From Puniceicoccaceae bacterium (lineage in GTDB: Bacteria; Verrucomicrobiota; Verrucomicrobiia; Opitutales; Coraliomargaritaceae), in the NCBI GenBank assembly GCA_002729725.1, contig PBYS01000002.1, positions 62,001 through 126,000 on the forward strand: a DNA stretch of 64,000 bases, given 5' to 3'. The notes beneath the pieces are model-generated. The model had not been told where the DNA came from and searched no databases. It worked only from the letters and a program-made list of their open reading frames with translations. A program made the position numbers and the translations under genes. Shown here in pieces: positions 19,323 to 30,036 of the stretch. Position 1 is the first letter of the stretch. Each line of letters starts with the position of its first letter.

Positions 19323-22300
19323 TTAAGCGATTCCTTTCTGTCCTGCATTTTGTCCTAAGGCGTCTGCCGCAGCGCGCACCTCGGCCTCGCTGAAGGATTC
19401 GTGCAACCAGCCCGTCCCCTCGCCGACTCCGCGCACAAAGCAATAGACGAAGCCGCCGACATGAGTCTCCCAATCAAAGGCAGCCCCCAGGCGTTGGCGC
19501 AGATACGCCGTCGTCGCGACCGAGTAGATCAAAGCCTGCAAATAATAACGTCCATGTAGCATGTGTTGATGCATGCCGGCGCGATCGTAGCTGCACTGGC
19601 GTTTTTGATGCTGTGGCAGCGGGCGATTGGTCTTCCAATCCAACAAGGTGTAGCGGCCCGCTTGCGTGAAAAACAAATCCACACTCCCGGTCAAATAGCC
19701 ATCGATCGGGCGTACCCGATACAGGGTCGGCGGGTAATCCAGCCCCACACGTTGGGCCCAGGATTGAATGATCGATTCCAGCTGCGCGACGTCGACCTGC
19801 TCGACCGGGAAATAAAACTCCATCTCTGCAATGCAGGCCTGCGGACTCAGCGTTGACAGATCGACGACCTTGCCGCTCCCCTGCTCCCATGGGCTGTGAG
19901 TTAAGCGCTCAATCAGATCGACCATCTGCGCGACCCGTTGCTCCAAAGCCGCCTCGCCCCCATCGGGAAAGTTGCGGGCAATGACTGCCGTCGCGACACG
20001 TGGCCACTGCTCTGGCTGAGTAAAATCGCATCGTTCTAAGACCTCGTGCACGCAGGTGCCCGTGCGCACACCGCCGGGAAAAGCTTCCAACAACAGGTCC
20101 GGTTCGGACGCCTCGGCCTCGGCCGGCATCGGCTCCTCGGAGGGGCCGACCGGTCGATCTCCCATACCTGCGGCCACAGATGGATCGACATCGTTCGACG
20201 CTATCTCGCCCCGTGCCAGCGAACTGTATGAAGTAATCTGATACGAATACGGGATCGTGTGTCCTAGACTGCGCTGGCAGGGCTGCGACGGCGCTTCAGG
20301 CGCATCGAGTGCGATCGGTGTGGCATCGCGTAGCTCATCCAGAAAGCCCGGATAGGCATCCGCGGGATAAGTCTCCCCCCGCTGCTGATAGAGCCACTGA
20401 TCAAACCAGCCATCCGCCTGATTGCTACTGCCATGCTGATTGGGTAGATCACGCACATTGTAATAGACACAAAAATGCACCGCCCGCGTGATCGCGACAT
20501 AGCCCAGACGTAAAATTTCCGCACTGGTCTGTGCTACCAGCAAATCTTTATCGGTCTGAAAGCAGTCAAAACAATCGGGATCCTGCGCATCGGTCACCAA
20601 TCGCTGATCCTTTTTACTCAGACTCTTGACGCCCTTTTGCCAAAGGCTGGGCAGAAAGACGATGGGAAACTCCAAGCCCTTGGAACTATGCATGGTCATG
20701 ATTTTCACCGCGCGTCCATCACTCTCCAGTCGCACTAGGTTTTCATCTTGGCCCGAAGCATCGCCTGCCTGGATCACTTCAAGCATGCGATCGCGCAGGC
20801 GCTCGGGGCTCAGGCCTTCGGTGCGTTCGAGTTCCTGCGCGTATTCGGCGATGTGTAAGTAATTCGTCAGTCGTCGCTCGCCATCTGACATCCGCAGCAA
20901 GCGCTCTCGCGCGCTCAAGGAATCCAGAAACTGCATCCACAACAGACTCACCGCAGCGCCCTCACGCCACTTATGCCCCAACACAGTGAAGAGCTCGTAG
21001 ATTTCGCGTCGTTCGAAATCGGAGAGCGATTTCATCTCGGCATCATTTTTTCTATAGAGCGCACCGATCAAAAGATAATTAATGGTGCGATCCTGTGGAT
21101 TCAGACAGGCCATCAGGAAATACAAAAAGTCCTTGGCCTCCTCGGAATCTAAAATACTGCCCGTCTTGGCACGCACGGCGAGAATGCCCCGATTTTGAAA
21201 TTCGTGCTGAATGTGCGCGGCCTCCTTATGCGAATCCACCAATACGGCAATATCGCCCTCGTGCACCGGACGTCGTTGAATGTGCTCGCCACTGCCGGAT
21301 TCAAAATACACACGCCCTTCCGCGGACAGCTGCAGCAAACTTTGCACGTCACGCGTCATCTGCTGCGCACTGGTCTCGTGGGCTGTCTTTACTTTATCAT
21401 CCTCTGGAGTCTCCAAGGCGCGCTCATACAAACGACAGAGCGAATCCTCGCCGGCAAAGATCAAACGCTCGGCGGTTTGATCCGCCGCCGTGACGGAATC
21501 GAAGGGAATCGAGTCGGCGGCCGAACCCGACTTGACCGAGCCGAGATCGCTCCCGGCAAAAAACGCATTGGTCGCCTCAATCATCGCCGCCTCTGAACGA
21601 TAATTTTTAGGCAAGGTATAACGCGCATCCGCATCGTTGCGTGCCTCCAGATAGGCGGAGATATCGGCTCCACGAAAACCATAGATCGATTGCTTCGGAT
21701 CCCCGATCATCGCAAAATAAGGTCCATCCTCGCGGACTTCGGCGGCGGCAAACAGAGTCTTAAAAATCGCGTATTGCCGCGCGTCTGTATCTTGGAACTC
21801 ATCAACCAGCGCGGCACGATAGCGTTGTCGCAGTTGAACGCAGAGCGCGTCGGATTGCTGGAGCGCCCGATCAAAATCGAGGATCATATCATTATAAGTC
21901 ATCAGCCCACGCTCTTGTTTAAGCGCTTGGAACGCGGAAATGAACCAGGTATCAAAGCACTGCAAAAAGCTCGGCTCATAATCCTGCTGCAGCTGCGCGA
22001 GTCGCTCGCAGGCGGCAAAGAATCCGCTTTGTAGTTCGGTGTTTTTGTGCGCCTTCTTAAATCCTTTTTCCAGCGCAGTGGGCCCCAGCTTCTCTAAGCT
22101 CCCCTCCGCCAGTGGGTTGTTAAAAATCCGCTGCACCATGCTTTCAAACTCGGCGAAGTAAGCCTTGCGATAACTGTTGCCATTCAGTTTCCCCTCGAAG
22201 CTCATGAACTCTGCGACAATCGCATCGGCATCGCCCGCAAACGATTGCACCTGAGCAATGGCCTGCCCCAACTCTTGGCCCATCGTGGATAGCTCGCCCA

Positions 22301-22928
22301 CAAAAGGACGTTGCAGGCGCAGCATACCGGTCAACTTCAAGCCGCGTTCTTTGAGTGCTTCCAAGGTAGCCGATGCGGGCGGCTGCTGGGGCAATTCCAG
22401 ATTTGCGCGGCGCAGGAAGTCCAGCACCAATTCCTCCGCGATCGGCCCGACATCCGCGCACAGTTCAGAATCAAAATTCGCATCGGCGGCGAAGGCATTT
22501 TCCTGCAGCGCACGCTGACAGAAGCCATGGATGGTATAGATCGCGGCTTGATCGATCTCGAGCATCGCCTTGCGAATACAACGCTGCACCGCCTCGCGGC
22601 CCTGTGCCTCAATCGCACGCGCCAGCACCGCCTCCAAGGGGGAGCCCGTGCCCGCAATCGCTTCGGTCAGGGCGGCGTGCACTTCATCTGCCAAAAAGGA
22701 CTGCAGACGATCCTTCAACTCCTTAGTCGCGGCCTCGGTAAAGGTAACGACTAGTATCTCAGGCAGACTCAAACCTTTCAGCAAGAGGTCCAGGACGATG
22801 TACTGAATGGTATAAGTCTTCCCCGTGCCGGCACTAGCCTCGATCAAGGTGGTACCGGGCCGCAATTCAAATGTGGCGACATCTAACTGTTGATTGGTCG
22901 CATGCAGGTCTGGTGTCGTTTCACTCAT
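19323..22928 (-). CDS. recB: Exodeoxyribonuclease V beta subunit RecB
   Basis: RecB is the 3'-to-5' helicase and the nuclease of RecBCD. The 1201-residue protein has Walker [12 protein letters not shown] (about 28-40), [38 protein letters not shown], and [14 protein letters not shown] in the helicase part, and a C-terminal nuclease domain with [16 protein letters not shown] (catalytic Asp and Lys) and a downstream [11 protein letters not shown] motif. All catalytic positions seem intact. A strong AGGAGG lies eight bases before the ATG. Length is near the 1180 residues of E. coli RecB. Confidence 0.95.
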   Translation of the reverse strand: MSETTPDLHATNQQLDVATFELRPGTTLIEASAGTGKTYTIQYIVLDLLLKGLSLPEILVVTFTEAATKELKDRLQSFLADEVHAALTEAIAGTGSPLEAVLARAIEAQGREAVQRCIRKAMLEIDQAAIYTIHGFCQRALQENAFAADANFDSELCADVGPIAEELVLDFLRRANLELPQQPPASATLEALKERGLKLTGMLRLQRPFVGELSTMGQELGQAIAQVQSFAGDADAIVAEFMSFEGKLNGNSYRKAYFAEFESMVQRIFNNPLAEGSLEKLGPTALEKGFKKAHKNTELQSGFFAACERLAQLQQDYEPSFLQCFDTWFISAFQALKQERGLMTYNDMILDFDRALQQSDALCVQLRQRYRAALVDEFQDTDARQYAIFKTLFAAAEVREDGPYFAMIGDPKQSIYGFRGADISAYLEARNDADARYTLPKNYRSEAAMIEATNAFFAGSDLGSVKSGSAADSIPFDSVTAADQTAERLIFAGEDSLCRLYERALETPEDDKVKTAHETSAQQMTRDVQSLLQLSAEGRVYFESGSGEHIQRRPVHEGDIAVLVDSHKEAAHIQHEFQNRGILAVRAKTGSILDSEEAKDFLYFLMACLNPQDRTINYLLIGALYRKNDAEMKSLSDFERREIYELFTVLGHKWREGAAVSLLWMQFLDSLSARERLLRMSDGERRLTNYLHIAEYAQELERTEGLSPERLRDRMLEVIQAGDASGQDENLVRLESDGRAVKIMTMHSSKGLEFPIVFLPSLWQKGVKSLSKKDQRLVTDAQDPDCFDCFQTDKDLLVAQTSAEILRLGYVAITRAVHFCVYYNVRDLPNQHGSSNQADGWFDQWLYQQRGETYPADAYPGFLDELRDATPIALDAPEAPSQPCQRSLGHTIPYSYQITSYSSLARGEIASNDVDPSVAAGMGDRPVGPSEEPMPAEAEASEPDLLLEAFPGGVRTGTCVHEVLERCDFTQPEQWPRVATAVIARNFPDGGEAALEQRVAQMVDLIERLTHSPWEQGSGKVVDLSTLSPQACIAEMEFYFPVEQVDVAQLESIIQSWAQRVGLDYPPTLYRVRPIDGYLTGSVDLFFTQAGRYTLLDWKTNRPLPQHQKRQCSYDRAGMHQHMLHGRYYLQALIYSVATTAYLRQRLGAAFDWETHVGGFVYCFVRGVGEGTGWLHESFSEAEVRAAADALGQNAGQKGIA

Positions 22929-22929
22929 C

Positions 22930-25900
22930 TTATTGGCCTCCTTTCTTGAGGTCCAGCTCTTCGGCCCAGGCCAAGACCGGATCTAAAATACACTCTGCGT
23001 TTGCCGCAAATGCCTGCGACAGCGCATCCGGCGCTTCGGGCGAGGCAGGTGAGGTATCATCAAAACAAAGACACTGGGCAGCGGAGCGATCTTGCCCGAT
23101 GCCCCCATAGCATTCCCATTTTTGTTGATACGCAAGCGTGAGTAATGCTTTCGAATCTGCGCCGGGATCTTTGCGCCGGGCCACGACATACGCTTGGGCA
23201 ATCTCCAAGCTAAAGGCTAAGGGTTGCACTTGCCCGTGACGCCAGAGCTCCAGCACATCACTGAGCCAGGCACGGCCACACTCACCGCCCCGCTCGGAGC
23301 CATTCAGCGCGGACCAAACGGTGCAGTCTTGCGTCTTCAAATTGAGAATCCAACTCCCCTGCTCGGCCCCGATATGATGCACAAAGGCTTCCAGTAAATA
23401 TTTTGCCTGACTGAGTGAACCATTGACCAGGATCAAGCGTTGCCCGGCTGCATTCTCCCAATACTCATCTTGGTAATGCAAACCTCCCTGCTGAAAATGA
23501 AAGCTCGATTTGTGTAAATCGATCGTGCTCAAATGCGTCTCTAGTAGCTGCAACAAAGGCGCCACTTGAGTCACCCACACGGCCTCTCCTGCATGCCCGA
23601 GCGGAAGCGTGAGGTCGAGCTGCCAGGCTCGCTTGAGCTCCGAGGCAAACTCTGGGCTTAATTGCCCTTGCTGCTTGGCCATCAGCCATTGCTGCAACAC
23701 TTGTCGCCGAAGGCCCCATGCTGCGCCGCCATCCATCTCCAGGGCTTCTTGATCTTCATGTGTCTCCACCCAATCCAACTCATCGAGCTTCACATGTAAC
23801 TGTTGGCTCAAATAATCCTTGGCGGGGTCTTTGAGGAAGCGCAGTAACTGCTCTGCCGTGACATCTGTCGGCGACTCCGCTGCGGACTCTTCAGGCTCGC
23901 TAGCCGCGAGAAAAGAACGCCGCGTTTCGACGGGGGCTTCAACAGCTGCAAATTGTAAATTAAAGTGCAGCGGCACGGGCGGCTGCCCCTGAGTGGGTTG
24001 CGCCTGCTTAAAATTCTCCGCGCTCCACTCCTGCAAGGGATGCCGCACGATGACTTTTTCCAATAAGGCCTGACGCATCGTGGCTGCCTCCGCATCCGGC
24101 TCTGGCAAACGCTGCAGGAATTGCAGTAGCTCACTCAACAACAACGATGGAGGCAGCGCTTTATTATCCAAATCACTTTGACCGACATAGCTCAGATATA
24201 AACGCTCCCGTGCATTCAACAGACAGTCCAAAAATAATTGTCGATCCTCGTCTCGGATATGAGCATCTCCAAGGTAGTGTAATTCTCGATACGCGAGACC
24301 TGTGCCGCGCAGTGCTTTTGCGTGACGCCGTTGCAGCTCGATCAAATCAAACTCCAAGCTTCTTTGCTGACGCGGATACGAACCTTCATCCAGTCCCAAA
24401 ATACAAACCACGCGCGCGGGGATGTGGCGCGCGGGCTGCAAGCGACAGAAGGTCACCCCCCGACGCAGTAAGCCGGACGGCCCGGACTCTGCAAAATCAT
24501 TTTCCTGCAGCATCAAGCAAAAGGTGTCCAAGCCGATCTCTGTATCCGTCGAAGCCACCTGAATGCCACCGATCGCTGAAGCCAACAAACGCATCCACTC
24601 GCCGCCCTCCTTCGCCTCACTGCCCAGGATCTGTCGCAGCACCGAGATCATCGCCTCCGACCATTCGCGAAAACTGCAACGCTGGTGGCTGCGCCCCGCC
24701 AATTCGAAAATCGGACGCAAGAATTGGGTCAGACTGCCCACCGCTTCCAGCATGCGACCATCGGTCACGTAGGGCGCACAGTCGCGAGGCCCCGAAGCGC
24801 CAAAAATCAAGCCATCATAGAGACGCTGCAAACCATAATCCCAGCTATAGGCCGCATACTCCGGCAAGCCGGCGGCTTTGCGCTGCGGCCCATCGATCCC
24901 CCAGCGAATGCCCACCGATTGTAAGACATGCAGCAGGTCCTTTAACAAATCACGATCCAGCCCCAGACGTTGGCAAATTGGCTCAAAGTCCAACAAGCAT
25001 GCCACCTCAGAAAAGTGCTGCCGGCCCGTCAGCAAATTCAACAACGCGGCAAAAAAGCGCCAGCAATTTTCATCCCCTGCACTCTTTTGGTCAGCGATAC
25101 AAAAAGGAATGCGAATCGGATCCGCGCCCGTATGTGGACGCGTGCCCATGCCAAAGACCGATTGGATGGCATCGGTGTAATCACTCACCTCCGGCACCAG
25201 CACCATGATATCTTCCGGCCGCAAGCTCGGGTCGGCCGCAAACAAAGCAAGCAACTGTTGCTGTAGCACCTGCACCTCTCGCAGATGACTATGACAACGA
25301 TGCACACTGAAGCTACCATCCGCAGTAAAGTCACAATACGGCTCATTCATCCGCAGCGCATTTTGTAAGCGCAGTAAATCACTGCCCGGCTCAACCGTCG
25401 CCAATTGCGGCATCTCCCCGGTCGGATAGTCCAAAGCCAACAAGAGCGACTGAAAACGAGCCGCCGCCTGTCCATTGGCCACCAACAAAGAGTTGTCCAA
25501 CAAATCCGCGCCGTCGCCACTGTTGAGCTCCCCTGCGTCCAGATCGGTCAACAAACTCGCACGATAGTTTTTCGGCAACTCTCCCAAATACGCTTCGCTC
25601 GGAATCAAGTGATACAAATACAGCTCACGTGTCGCTGCCAGCTGTTGGAAAAACCTCAAAAACGCCGGCGGAAAGGAAGTAATCCCAAACACATGCAAGG
25701 GCCCCTGCGACTCCGCGGGTGCCACGCCCTCGGCAAAAAAACGCTGTAAGGCCAGCCCCACTACGCAACGATCCAACTCTTCGGCCGACAGCCCCATCTT
25801 CTCGACCATGGCGCGAAAGAGCTTGGCCTGCCAATCCAGATGAGGCAGCTCCCCCGTCGGCGAGTCCCCCGCACACCAGGCCGTCACCCACTCCGGGCGG

Positions 25901-26337
25901 TGCACCGCATAGCTGTCGTATAAATCCGCCAAGCGCCCCGCCAGTTGCCAGGCACGGCGCTCCAAATTCGAGTGTTTCGAGCTCAGGTAGTCCGTCAGCG
26001 GGCTCCCCTCCGACCAGTCTTCAAAAGCCCGGGCTTGCAGCAAATCAAAGAGCTGCCAACGCATCACCACCGGCTCCAGCCCCTGCCAACGATCATAAAA
26101 GCCCAAAGCCTCCAGTTCCTTCGCGATAAACGACTGCGCAAAGGGCATCTTCACCCCCGCCGAAATACCACAATGCCGGGCATGCCACAGACGCAACCAA
26201 CGCCCCAGGCCCGCATTTTGCACAATGACCGTCGTCGGCTCCAAGCGAGCCTCCTGCAACACCGCAGGATTCATGTGCTGCACCAAAGCCTCCGCGAGCT
26301 GTTCTTGATGAGTGGATTCAACGAGGTGAAGAGACAT
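22930..26337 (-). CDS. recC: Exodeoxyribonuclease V gamma subunit RecC
   Basis: RecC holds the complex together, splits the strands and in E. coli recognises Chi. The 1135-residue product matches RecC length (about 1120). It opens with [26 protein letters not shown], typical of RecC, and contains the [16 protein letters not shown] and [20 protein letters not shown] segments of the inactivated helicase fold. The nuclease-like C-terminal domain lacks catalytic residues, as usual. It is first in the recCBD row and has no visible Shine-Dalgarno site. Which Chi sequence it reads cannot be told here. Confidence 0.93.
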   Translation of the reverse strand: MSLHLVESTHQEQLAEALVQHMNPAVLQEARLEPTTVIVQNAGLGRWLRLWHARHCGISAGVKMPFAQSFIAKELEALGFYDRWQGLEPVVMRWQLFDLLQARAFEDWSEGSPLTDYLSSKHSNLERRAWQLAGRLADLYDSYAVHRPEWVTAWCAGDSPTGELPHLDWQAKLFRAMVEKMGLSAEELDRCVVGLALQRFFAEGVAPAESQGPLHVFGITSFPPAFLRFFQQLAATRELYLYHLIPSEAYLGELPKNYRASLLTDLDAGELNSGDGADLLDNSLLVANGQAAARFQSLLLALDYPTGEMPQLATVEPGSDLLRLQNALRMNEPYCDFTADGSFSVHRCHSHLREVQVLQQQLLALFAADPSLRPEDIMVLVPEVSDYTDAIQSVFGMGTRPHTGADPIRIPFCIADQKSAGDENCWRFFAALLNLLTGRQHFSEVACLLDFEPICQRLGLDRDLLKDLLHVLQSVGIRWGIDGPQRKAAGLPEYAAYSWDYGLQRLYDGLIFGASGPRDCAPYVTDGRMLEAVGSLTQFLRPIFELAGRSHQRCSFREWSEAMISVLRQILGSEAKEGGEWMRLLASAIGGIQVASTDTEIGLDTFCLMLQENDFAESGPSGLLRRGVTFCRLQPARHIPARVVCILGLDEGSYPRQQRSLEFDLIELQRRHAKALRGTGLAYRELHYLGDAHIRDEDRQLFLDCLLNARERLYLSYVGQSDLDNKALPPSLLLSELLQFLQRLPEPDAEAATMRQALLEKVIVRHPLQEWSAENFKQAQPTQGQPPVPLHFNLQFAAVEAPVETRRSFLAASEPEESAAESPTDVTAEQLLRFLKDPAKDYLSQQLHVKLDELDWVETHEDQEALEMDGGAAWGLRRQVLQQWLMAKQQGQLSPEFASELKRAWQLDLTLPLGHAGEAVWVTQVAPLLQLLETHLSTIDLHKSSFHFQQGGLHYQDEYWENAAGQRLILVNGSLSQAKYLLEAFVHHIGAEQGSWILNLKTQDCTVWSALNGSERGGECGRAWLSDVLELWRHGQVQPLAFSLEIAQAYVVARRKDPGADSKALLTLAYQQKWECYGGIGQDRSAAQCLCFDDTSPASPEAPDALSQAFAANAECILDPVLAWAEELDLKKGGQ

Positions 26338-26442
26338 ATCTATAAGGCTAAATTCAGAAAACGAGCTGTCGATGCAAATGCCAAGCTAAGGGTTTTATAA
26401 CAAGGCATAGAACAAAAAGCATACGATCAAACAATATATGCT

Positions 26443-27336
26443 CTAAGACTCCATTGGCCCCAAGGGTGACTCTTTAACTAACCTCAACCAACGAGCTGCG
26501 GCGGGCGACAAGCTCACCGAACGGCGCCACATCAGGCCAAGTCGCCAACGTAAATCTTGCTCATCGATGAGCGCTGTGGCGACGGAAAGTTGCCCACGGG
26601 ATTCGACTTCCAAACGCGGCAGTAAGGACACGCCCAAGCCGGCGGCGACCAGCGCGATAATGAAATCTGCGTGTCCGCCGCGCGCCGCAATGTTCAAATC
26701 CACATTACGAGCCCGACATGCCTTAGCTAAAATAGTATTTAACACGAAGCCTTGCTCGAACGCGATAAAGGGGCTGGCCACCAGTTCATCAAATTTCACA
26801 GTCTTGCGTCCTTCCAGTGGATGGCCGCGTGGCAGCAGCGCTAGCATGGGCTCATCAATCACTTCCTCCCATTCGAAATCCGTGGGCACTGGATACAGCG
26901 TGGCCCCCATTTCAATCTGCCCGGAGCGTAACAAGTCCTCGAGGTGGCGACTCCCCTGCTCGTGCAAATCAATTTCAATGCCGGGATAGCGCTGACGATA
27001 AGCCGCCACTAAGCGGGCAAATAGTACACCACTGCCGAGAATCGGGAGGCCCAAGCGTAGCCGGCCAGTGATCAGGCCCTTGTGCTCCGCGATTTCTGCC
27101 TGTAAATAGTCGCGCTCGGCCAACATCGCCGTAGCGCGGCGTAAAACCATCTGCCCCACATCGGTGACTTTGACCCCATCGGTGAGCCGATCCAAGAGAC
27201 GCACAGCACATTCGTGCTCCAGCAAGGACAGGGCTTTGCTAACTGTTGGCTGAGTCGTGCCCAGCGATCGAGCGGCTGCGGTGAATCCCCCCAAGCGCAC
27301 CACTTCTACAAAATACTCTAAATGTCTTAATTCCAC
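26443..27336 (-). CDS. LysR-family transcriptional regulator
   Basis: A 297-residue LysR protein: winged HTH at residues 1-60 (LEYFVEVVRLGGFTAAARSLGTTQPTVSKALSLLE) followed by a periplasmic-binding-fold effector domain (about 90-290) of the type found in the CynR/CidR/GltC groups. The start is GTG with AGGGA about seven bases before it. It is divergent from lrgAB (79 bases between the starts), which strongly suggests it controls those genes; a LysR regulator (CidR) controls cidAB in staphylococci. The effector is unknown. Confidence 0.88.
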   Translation of the reverse strand: MELRHLEYFVEVVRLGGFTAAARSLGTTQPTVSKALSLLEHECAVRLLDRLTDGVKVTDVGQMVLRRATAMLAERDYLQAEIAEHKGLITGRLRLGLPILGSGVLFARLVAAYRQRYPGIEIDLHEQGSRHLEDLLRSGQIEMGATLYPVPTDFEWEEVIDEPMLALLPRGHPLEGRKTVKFDELVASPFIAFEQGFVLNTILAKACRARNVDLNIAARGGHADFIIALVAAGLGVSLLPRLEVESRGQLSVATALIDEQDLRWRLGLMWRRSVSLSPAAARWLRLVKESPLGPMES

Positions 27337-27396
27337 ACCATCCCTATATGGAATGACTAGTATTCAATCAATTCATTTATGGAATATAAATTTTTC

Positions 27397-27405
27397 TGCT
27401 ATACT
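27397..27405 (+). promoter_or_regulatory. Extended -10 promoter element of lrgAB
   Basis: TGCTATACT matches the extended -10 consensus (TGnTATAAT). The -10 hexamer ends 10 bases before the lrgA ATG, so a standard start point would give a leader of only a few bases. The 79-base divergent region also holds the near-repeats TATATGGAATGA and TTATGGAATATA, possible LysR-type binding half-sites. Confidence 0.4.
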
Positions 27406-27415
27406 GCTGCCCATA

Positions 27416-27814
27416 ATGAAAGCGCAAGAGACAATCATCCGTCGTTTCACCCATGGCTCCGCAGGCTTGCGGGGCCTACAAATACTTACCCTGATGCTGC
27501 TTTGTTGGTTGGCCCAACTCTTAACAAGCCATTTACAATGGCCCATCCCTGGCAGCTTAGTCGGTCTCTTCGTGCTGTGGCTCTTACTGAACCGCAAGGT
27601 GCTGCCTGCCGCTTGGGTAGAAGACGGAGCCAACGATTTGTTGAACCACTTGATGCTATTTTTTGTGCCCGCGATGTTGGCACTAGTCGATCGGCCCGAA
27701 CTGCTGAGCATGTTGGGCGTCAAGTTACTAATCGCGGTCTTAATCAGCACACTGGCTGTGATGTGCGGCACCGCATGTGTCGTCGAAATCGGATTTCGGC
27801 TAAAACATGACTGA
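27416..27814 (+). CDS. lrgA: Holin-like protein LrgA/CidA
   Basis: LrgA/CidA proteins are small multi-span membrane proteins linked to control of autolysis and to export of small carbon compounds. From the ATG at 27416 the product is 132 residues with four membrane segments, and carries the family motif IPGSLVGLFVLWLLL and FFVPAMLALVDR. The frame extends upstream to 27257 but into the LysR gene, so the later ATG is taken. It overlaps the next gene by eight bases. A divergent LysR regulator probably controls the pair. Confidence 0.88.
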   Translation: MKAQETIIRRFTHGSAGLRGLQILTLMLLCWLAQLLTSHLQWPIPGSLVGLFVLWLLLNRKVLPAAWVEDGANDLLNHLMLFFVPAMLALVDRPELLSMLGVKLLIAVLISTLAVMCGTACVVEIGFRLKHD

Positions 27815-28490
27815 TCTTGGTAAAGGCATTTTTTGGTGCGTCTGCACCCTAGTCATCTATCTGAGCGCACGCAAATTACATCAACGCTACGGGCGCTGGT
27901 GGAGCTCGCCGATGTTGTTAACCTGGCTGAGTTGCGGGCTCTTAATTTGTAGCCTGCACCGTAGCTACGCGGAGTATTTGATCGGCACCCATTGGATGAT
28001 TTGGCTCCTAGGGCCCGCCACAGTCGCCTTTGCGATTCCCATCCACCGGCAACAGGATTTGATACGCAAGCACTGGATCTTACTCTGCGTGGGCGTGAGC
28101 GTGGGCAGCCTCTTGGCCTTTGCGAGCAGTTGGGGGCTGGCCAGTATCTTTCACTTCAGCCCCGAGATGCGGGCCAGTCTCTTACCACGCTCCATCACCA
28201 CACCCTTAGCAATGGAAGCCTCCGTGCGGCTCGGCGGGGTGCCAGAATTGACTGCAATTTTTACCGCAATCACGGGACTCTTCGGCGCAGCCGTCGGCGA
28301 AAGCTTACTCTATTACTTACCCATCCGTTCAAGCTTTGCCCGCGGAGCCCTTTTTGGCATGGGCGCACACGGAGCCGGTGTAGCCCGCGCACGTGAAATC
28401 AGCCACGAAGAAGGTGCAATCGCCAGCCTGATTATGATACTTGCTGGATTATTGAATGTCATCGTAGCTGGCGTGCTCTCATCGCTGTAG
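27807..28490 (+). CDS. lrgB: LrgB/CidB family membrane protein
   Basis: A 227-residue polytopic membrane protein, partner of LrgA/CidA. It matches the LrgB family by length, by the central SITTPLAMEASVRLGGVPELTAIFTAITGLFGA segment and by the GAHGAGVARAREISHEEGAIASL signature near the C-terminus. In plants and bacteria LrgB-type proteins transport glycolate and related compounds, and in Firmicutes the pair modulates murein hydrolase activity; which applies here is open. It begins inside lrgA and is therefore coupled to it. Confidence 0.9.
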   Translation: MTDLGKGIFWCVCTLVIYLSARKLHQRYGRWWSSPMLLTWLSCGLLICSLHRSYAEYLIGTHWMIWLLGPATVAFAIPIHRQQDLIRKHWILLCVGVSVGSLLAFASSWGLASIFHFSPEMRASLLPRSITTPLAMEASVRLGGVPELTAIFTAITGLFGAAVGESLLYYLPIRSSFARGALFGMGAHGAGVARAREISHEEGAIASLIMILAGLLNVIVAGVLSSL

Positions 28491-28498
28491 ACTCAGCC

Positions 28499-28647
28499 GT
28501 AGCTGGGTGCTTTAGCCCCAGTTGCGCAATGTTGGCTTACCAGTGTGATGCGGCTCGGCGGCCTATCGCGAAACAACGGCTATCACCGTCATGCTACATC
28601 GATCGATGTAGCTGGCTGCTGCAGCGGGGGCTAAAGCACCCCGCTAC
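28499..28647. repeat. 149-bp element with 27-bp terminal inverted repeats
   Basis: The 27 bases from 28499 and the reverse complement of the 27 bases ending at 28647 agree at 24 positions (core GGGTGCTTTAGCCCC). Between them lies a perfect 20-bp palindrome (28593-28612). It fills almost the whole gap between the convergent genes lrgB and ccoP. It resembles a miniature inverted-repeat element or a large REP-type repeat and could also end transcription from both sides. Whether it recurs in the genome cannot be seen here. Confidence 0.55.
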
Positions 28648-28651
28648 TTAG

Positions 28652-29359
28652 TTATTCAGCGGGAGCTGCTTCTGGAATGGGGCCTAGGCCTTCTTTCAGT
28701 TCAGCTGCAGTCCATGGAGTGGAGCGTGCACTGTAGTTGGCGCTGTAATCCGCAATCATTTGCTCGGTGACCTCAGATGCATCATTGCCCCATGACTGAC
28801 GAATGAAGGTGATGACGCCTGCAAGGTCTTTTTCGCTCAATGCGAGACCACTCGGTCCGAAGGCTGGCATGTTACCATTGTAGCTGTTGCCCTTCACTTC
28901 GATCTTACCATTGAGGCCGTTGATCAAAATACGTGAAACAACTTCAGGATGCCCAGTCACCCATGTTGAGCCCTCCAGTGGTGGATAGACGCCGGGGACA
29001 CCGTTACCTTCAGCTTGGTGGCAGGCGGCACACTGATTACGAAAGACTTTGGCGCCCCGATCATAGAGCGAAATCTCAACAGGCTTGGGCGCGTTGGCAT
29101 TCGGATCGAAATGTGGCGAAAATGCGTTGGCCTGGAAATTACCCGAGTATTCGACGAGGTAGACGCCTCCCCAAAAGCAGAGGGCGGCAAAGACGAACAT
29201 GAGGAAAATCGGCACGGGAGAAAAGCCTTCATGGGGCTCTTCTTTCTCACGCATTAGCTGCGCATGCACATCCTGCATGTGCTCATCCTGCATAGCAGCC
29301 TTCTCTAGAGCCTCGCGGCTGTTCGAGTTGGAACTGGAATTGTGTGGTTGCTCGCTCAT
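28652..29359 (-). CDS. ccoP: CcoP-like monoheme cytochrome c subunit of cbb3 oxidase
   Basis: The 235-residue protein has one membrane segment (about 50-75) and one periplasmic cytochrome c domain with a single CAACH heme site near residue 113 and a NGNMPAFG methionine ligand region near 165. It follows ccoN and ccoO and overlaps ccoO by one base, so it stands where CcoP belongs. Classical CcoP is a diheme protein of about 300 residues; here only one heme motif exists. It should pass electrons from alternative complex III or a soluble cytochrome to CcoO. The symbol is by position and role. Confidence 0.8.
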   Translation of the reverse strand: MSEQPHNSSSNSNSREALEKAAMQDEHMQDVHAQLMREKEEPHEGFSPVPIFLMFVFAALCFWGGVYLVEYSGNFQANAFSPHFDPNANAPKPVEISLYDRGAKVFRNQCAACHQAEGNGVPGVYPPLEGSTWVTGHPEVVSRILINGLNGKIEVKGNSYNGNMPAFGPSGLALSEKDLAGVITFIRQSWGNDASEVTEQMIADYSANYSARSTPWTAAELKEGLGPIPEAAPAE

Positions 29360-30036
29360 TATTCGATGATCGGTGCCTCTGGGAGACTGTAATTGATTTT
29401 GAGGCTCAGTAGATACTCAACCAAGGCTTTAGCGCGGTGGGTCGGCACGACCTCATAGCCCGCAGCGGGTGCGTATTTGGAATCAGGTGGAAATTTCAAT
29501 GCATCCTTTGAAGCTGCGCCATCGATTTCGCGCTCTTCATAGAGGAATGCGAATGGAGGCATGGTGGAGCCTTCAGATGTGATTTGCGGATTGTAGAGGT
29601 GCAAATGGTGCCAGTCGCGGCCGCCTTGTTGAAAGATGCGTCCACCCACATTGGCTAGATCGGGCCCTGCACGCATGGTGCCGAGCAAAACGCGATCCTG
29701 AGTGATATAGTCGCGGGCGACGGTTTGACGCGGGCCCCAACCACGGTCGAAATCCGCTCCGAACCCGGAACGGCGAATTTGCTGTGTATGGCAATAGATA
29801 CAGCCCATCGAAATATAGACTTCCTTGCCCTGTTGCTCAATTCCCCCTGGCATCGCAGGAAAGAGTGGTTCTCCTTCCGGCATGACCATAACTGTAGGAT
29901 CATTATCTGAAGGCACTAAAGTTTCGGTGGTGCGCGTCAGGCTACCGAGTTGTTTATGGCTGCTCAAAATTAGCCCTGAAAAGGAGAAGGCTAAGGCAAA
30001 GAAAATGCCGCAGAAAAGTAATGGTAAGTTTTTCAT
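29359..30036 (-). CDS. ccoO: Cytochrome cbb3 oxidase subunit II (CcoO)
   Basis: A membrane-anchored monoheme cytochrome c of 225 residues. One N-terminal membrane segment is followed by the heme site [17 protein letters not shown] and a W-G-P-R-x-T-V-A-R-D-Y segment, both typical of CcoO. It hands electrons to the heme-copper centre of CcoN. The start overlaps the ccoN stop codon by one base, and a strong GGAAGGAGG lies within the end of ccoN, so expression is coupled. The protein is otherwise normal for the family. Confidence 0.95.
   Translation of the reverse strand: MKNLPLLFCGIFFALAFSFSGLILSSHKQLGSLTRTTETLVPSDNDPTVMVMPEGEPLFPAMPGGIEQQGKEVYISMGCIYCHTQQIRRSGFGADFDRGWGPRQTVARDYITQDRVLLGTMRAGPDLANVGGRIFQQGGRDWHHLHLYNPQITSEGSTMPPFAFLYEEREIDGAASKDALKFPPDSKYAPAAGYEVVPTHRAKALVEYLLSLKINYSLPEAPIIE

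Noticed and set aside
24147..25208. 353-codon open frame on the plus strand opposite recC
   Set aside because: It is the antisense of a strongly conserved recC and has low-complexity, Arg/Pro/Ser-rich composition typical of a shadow frame.
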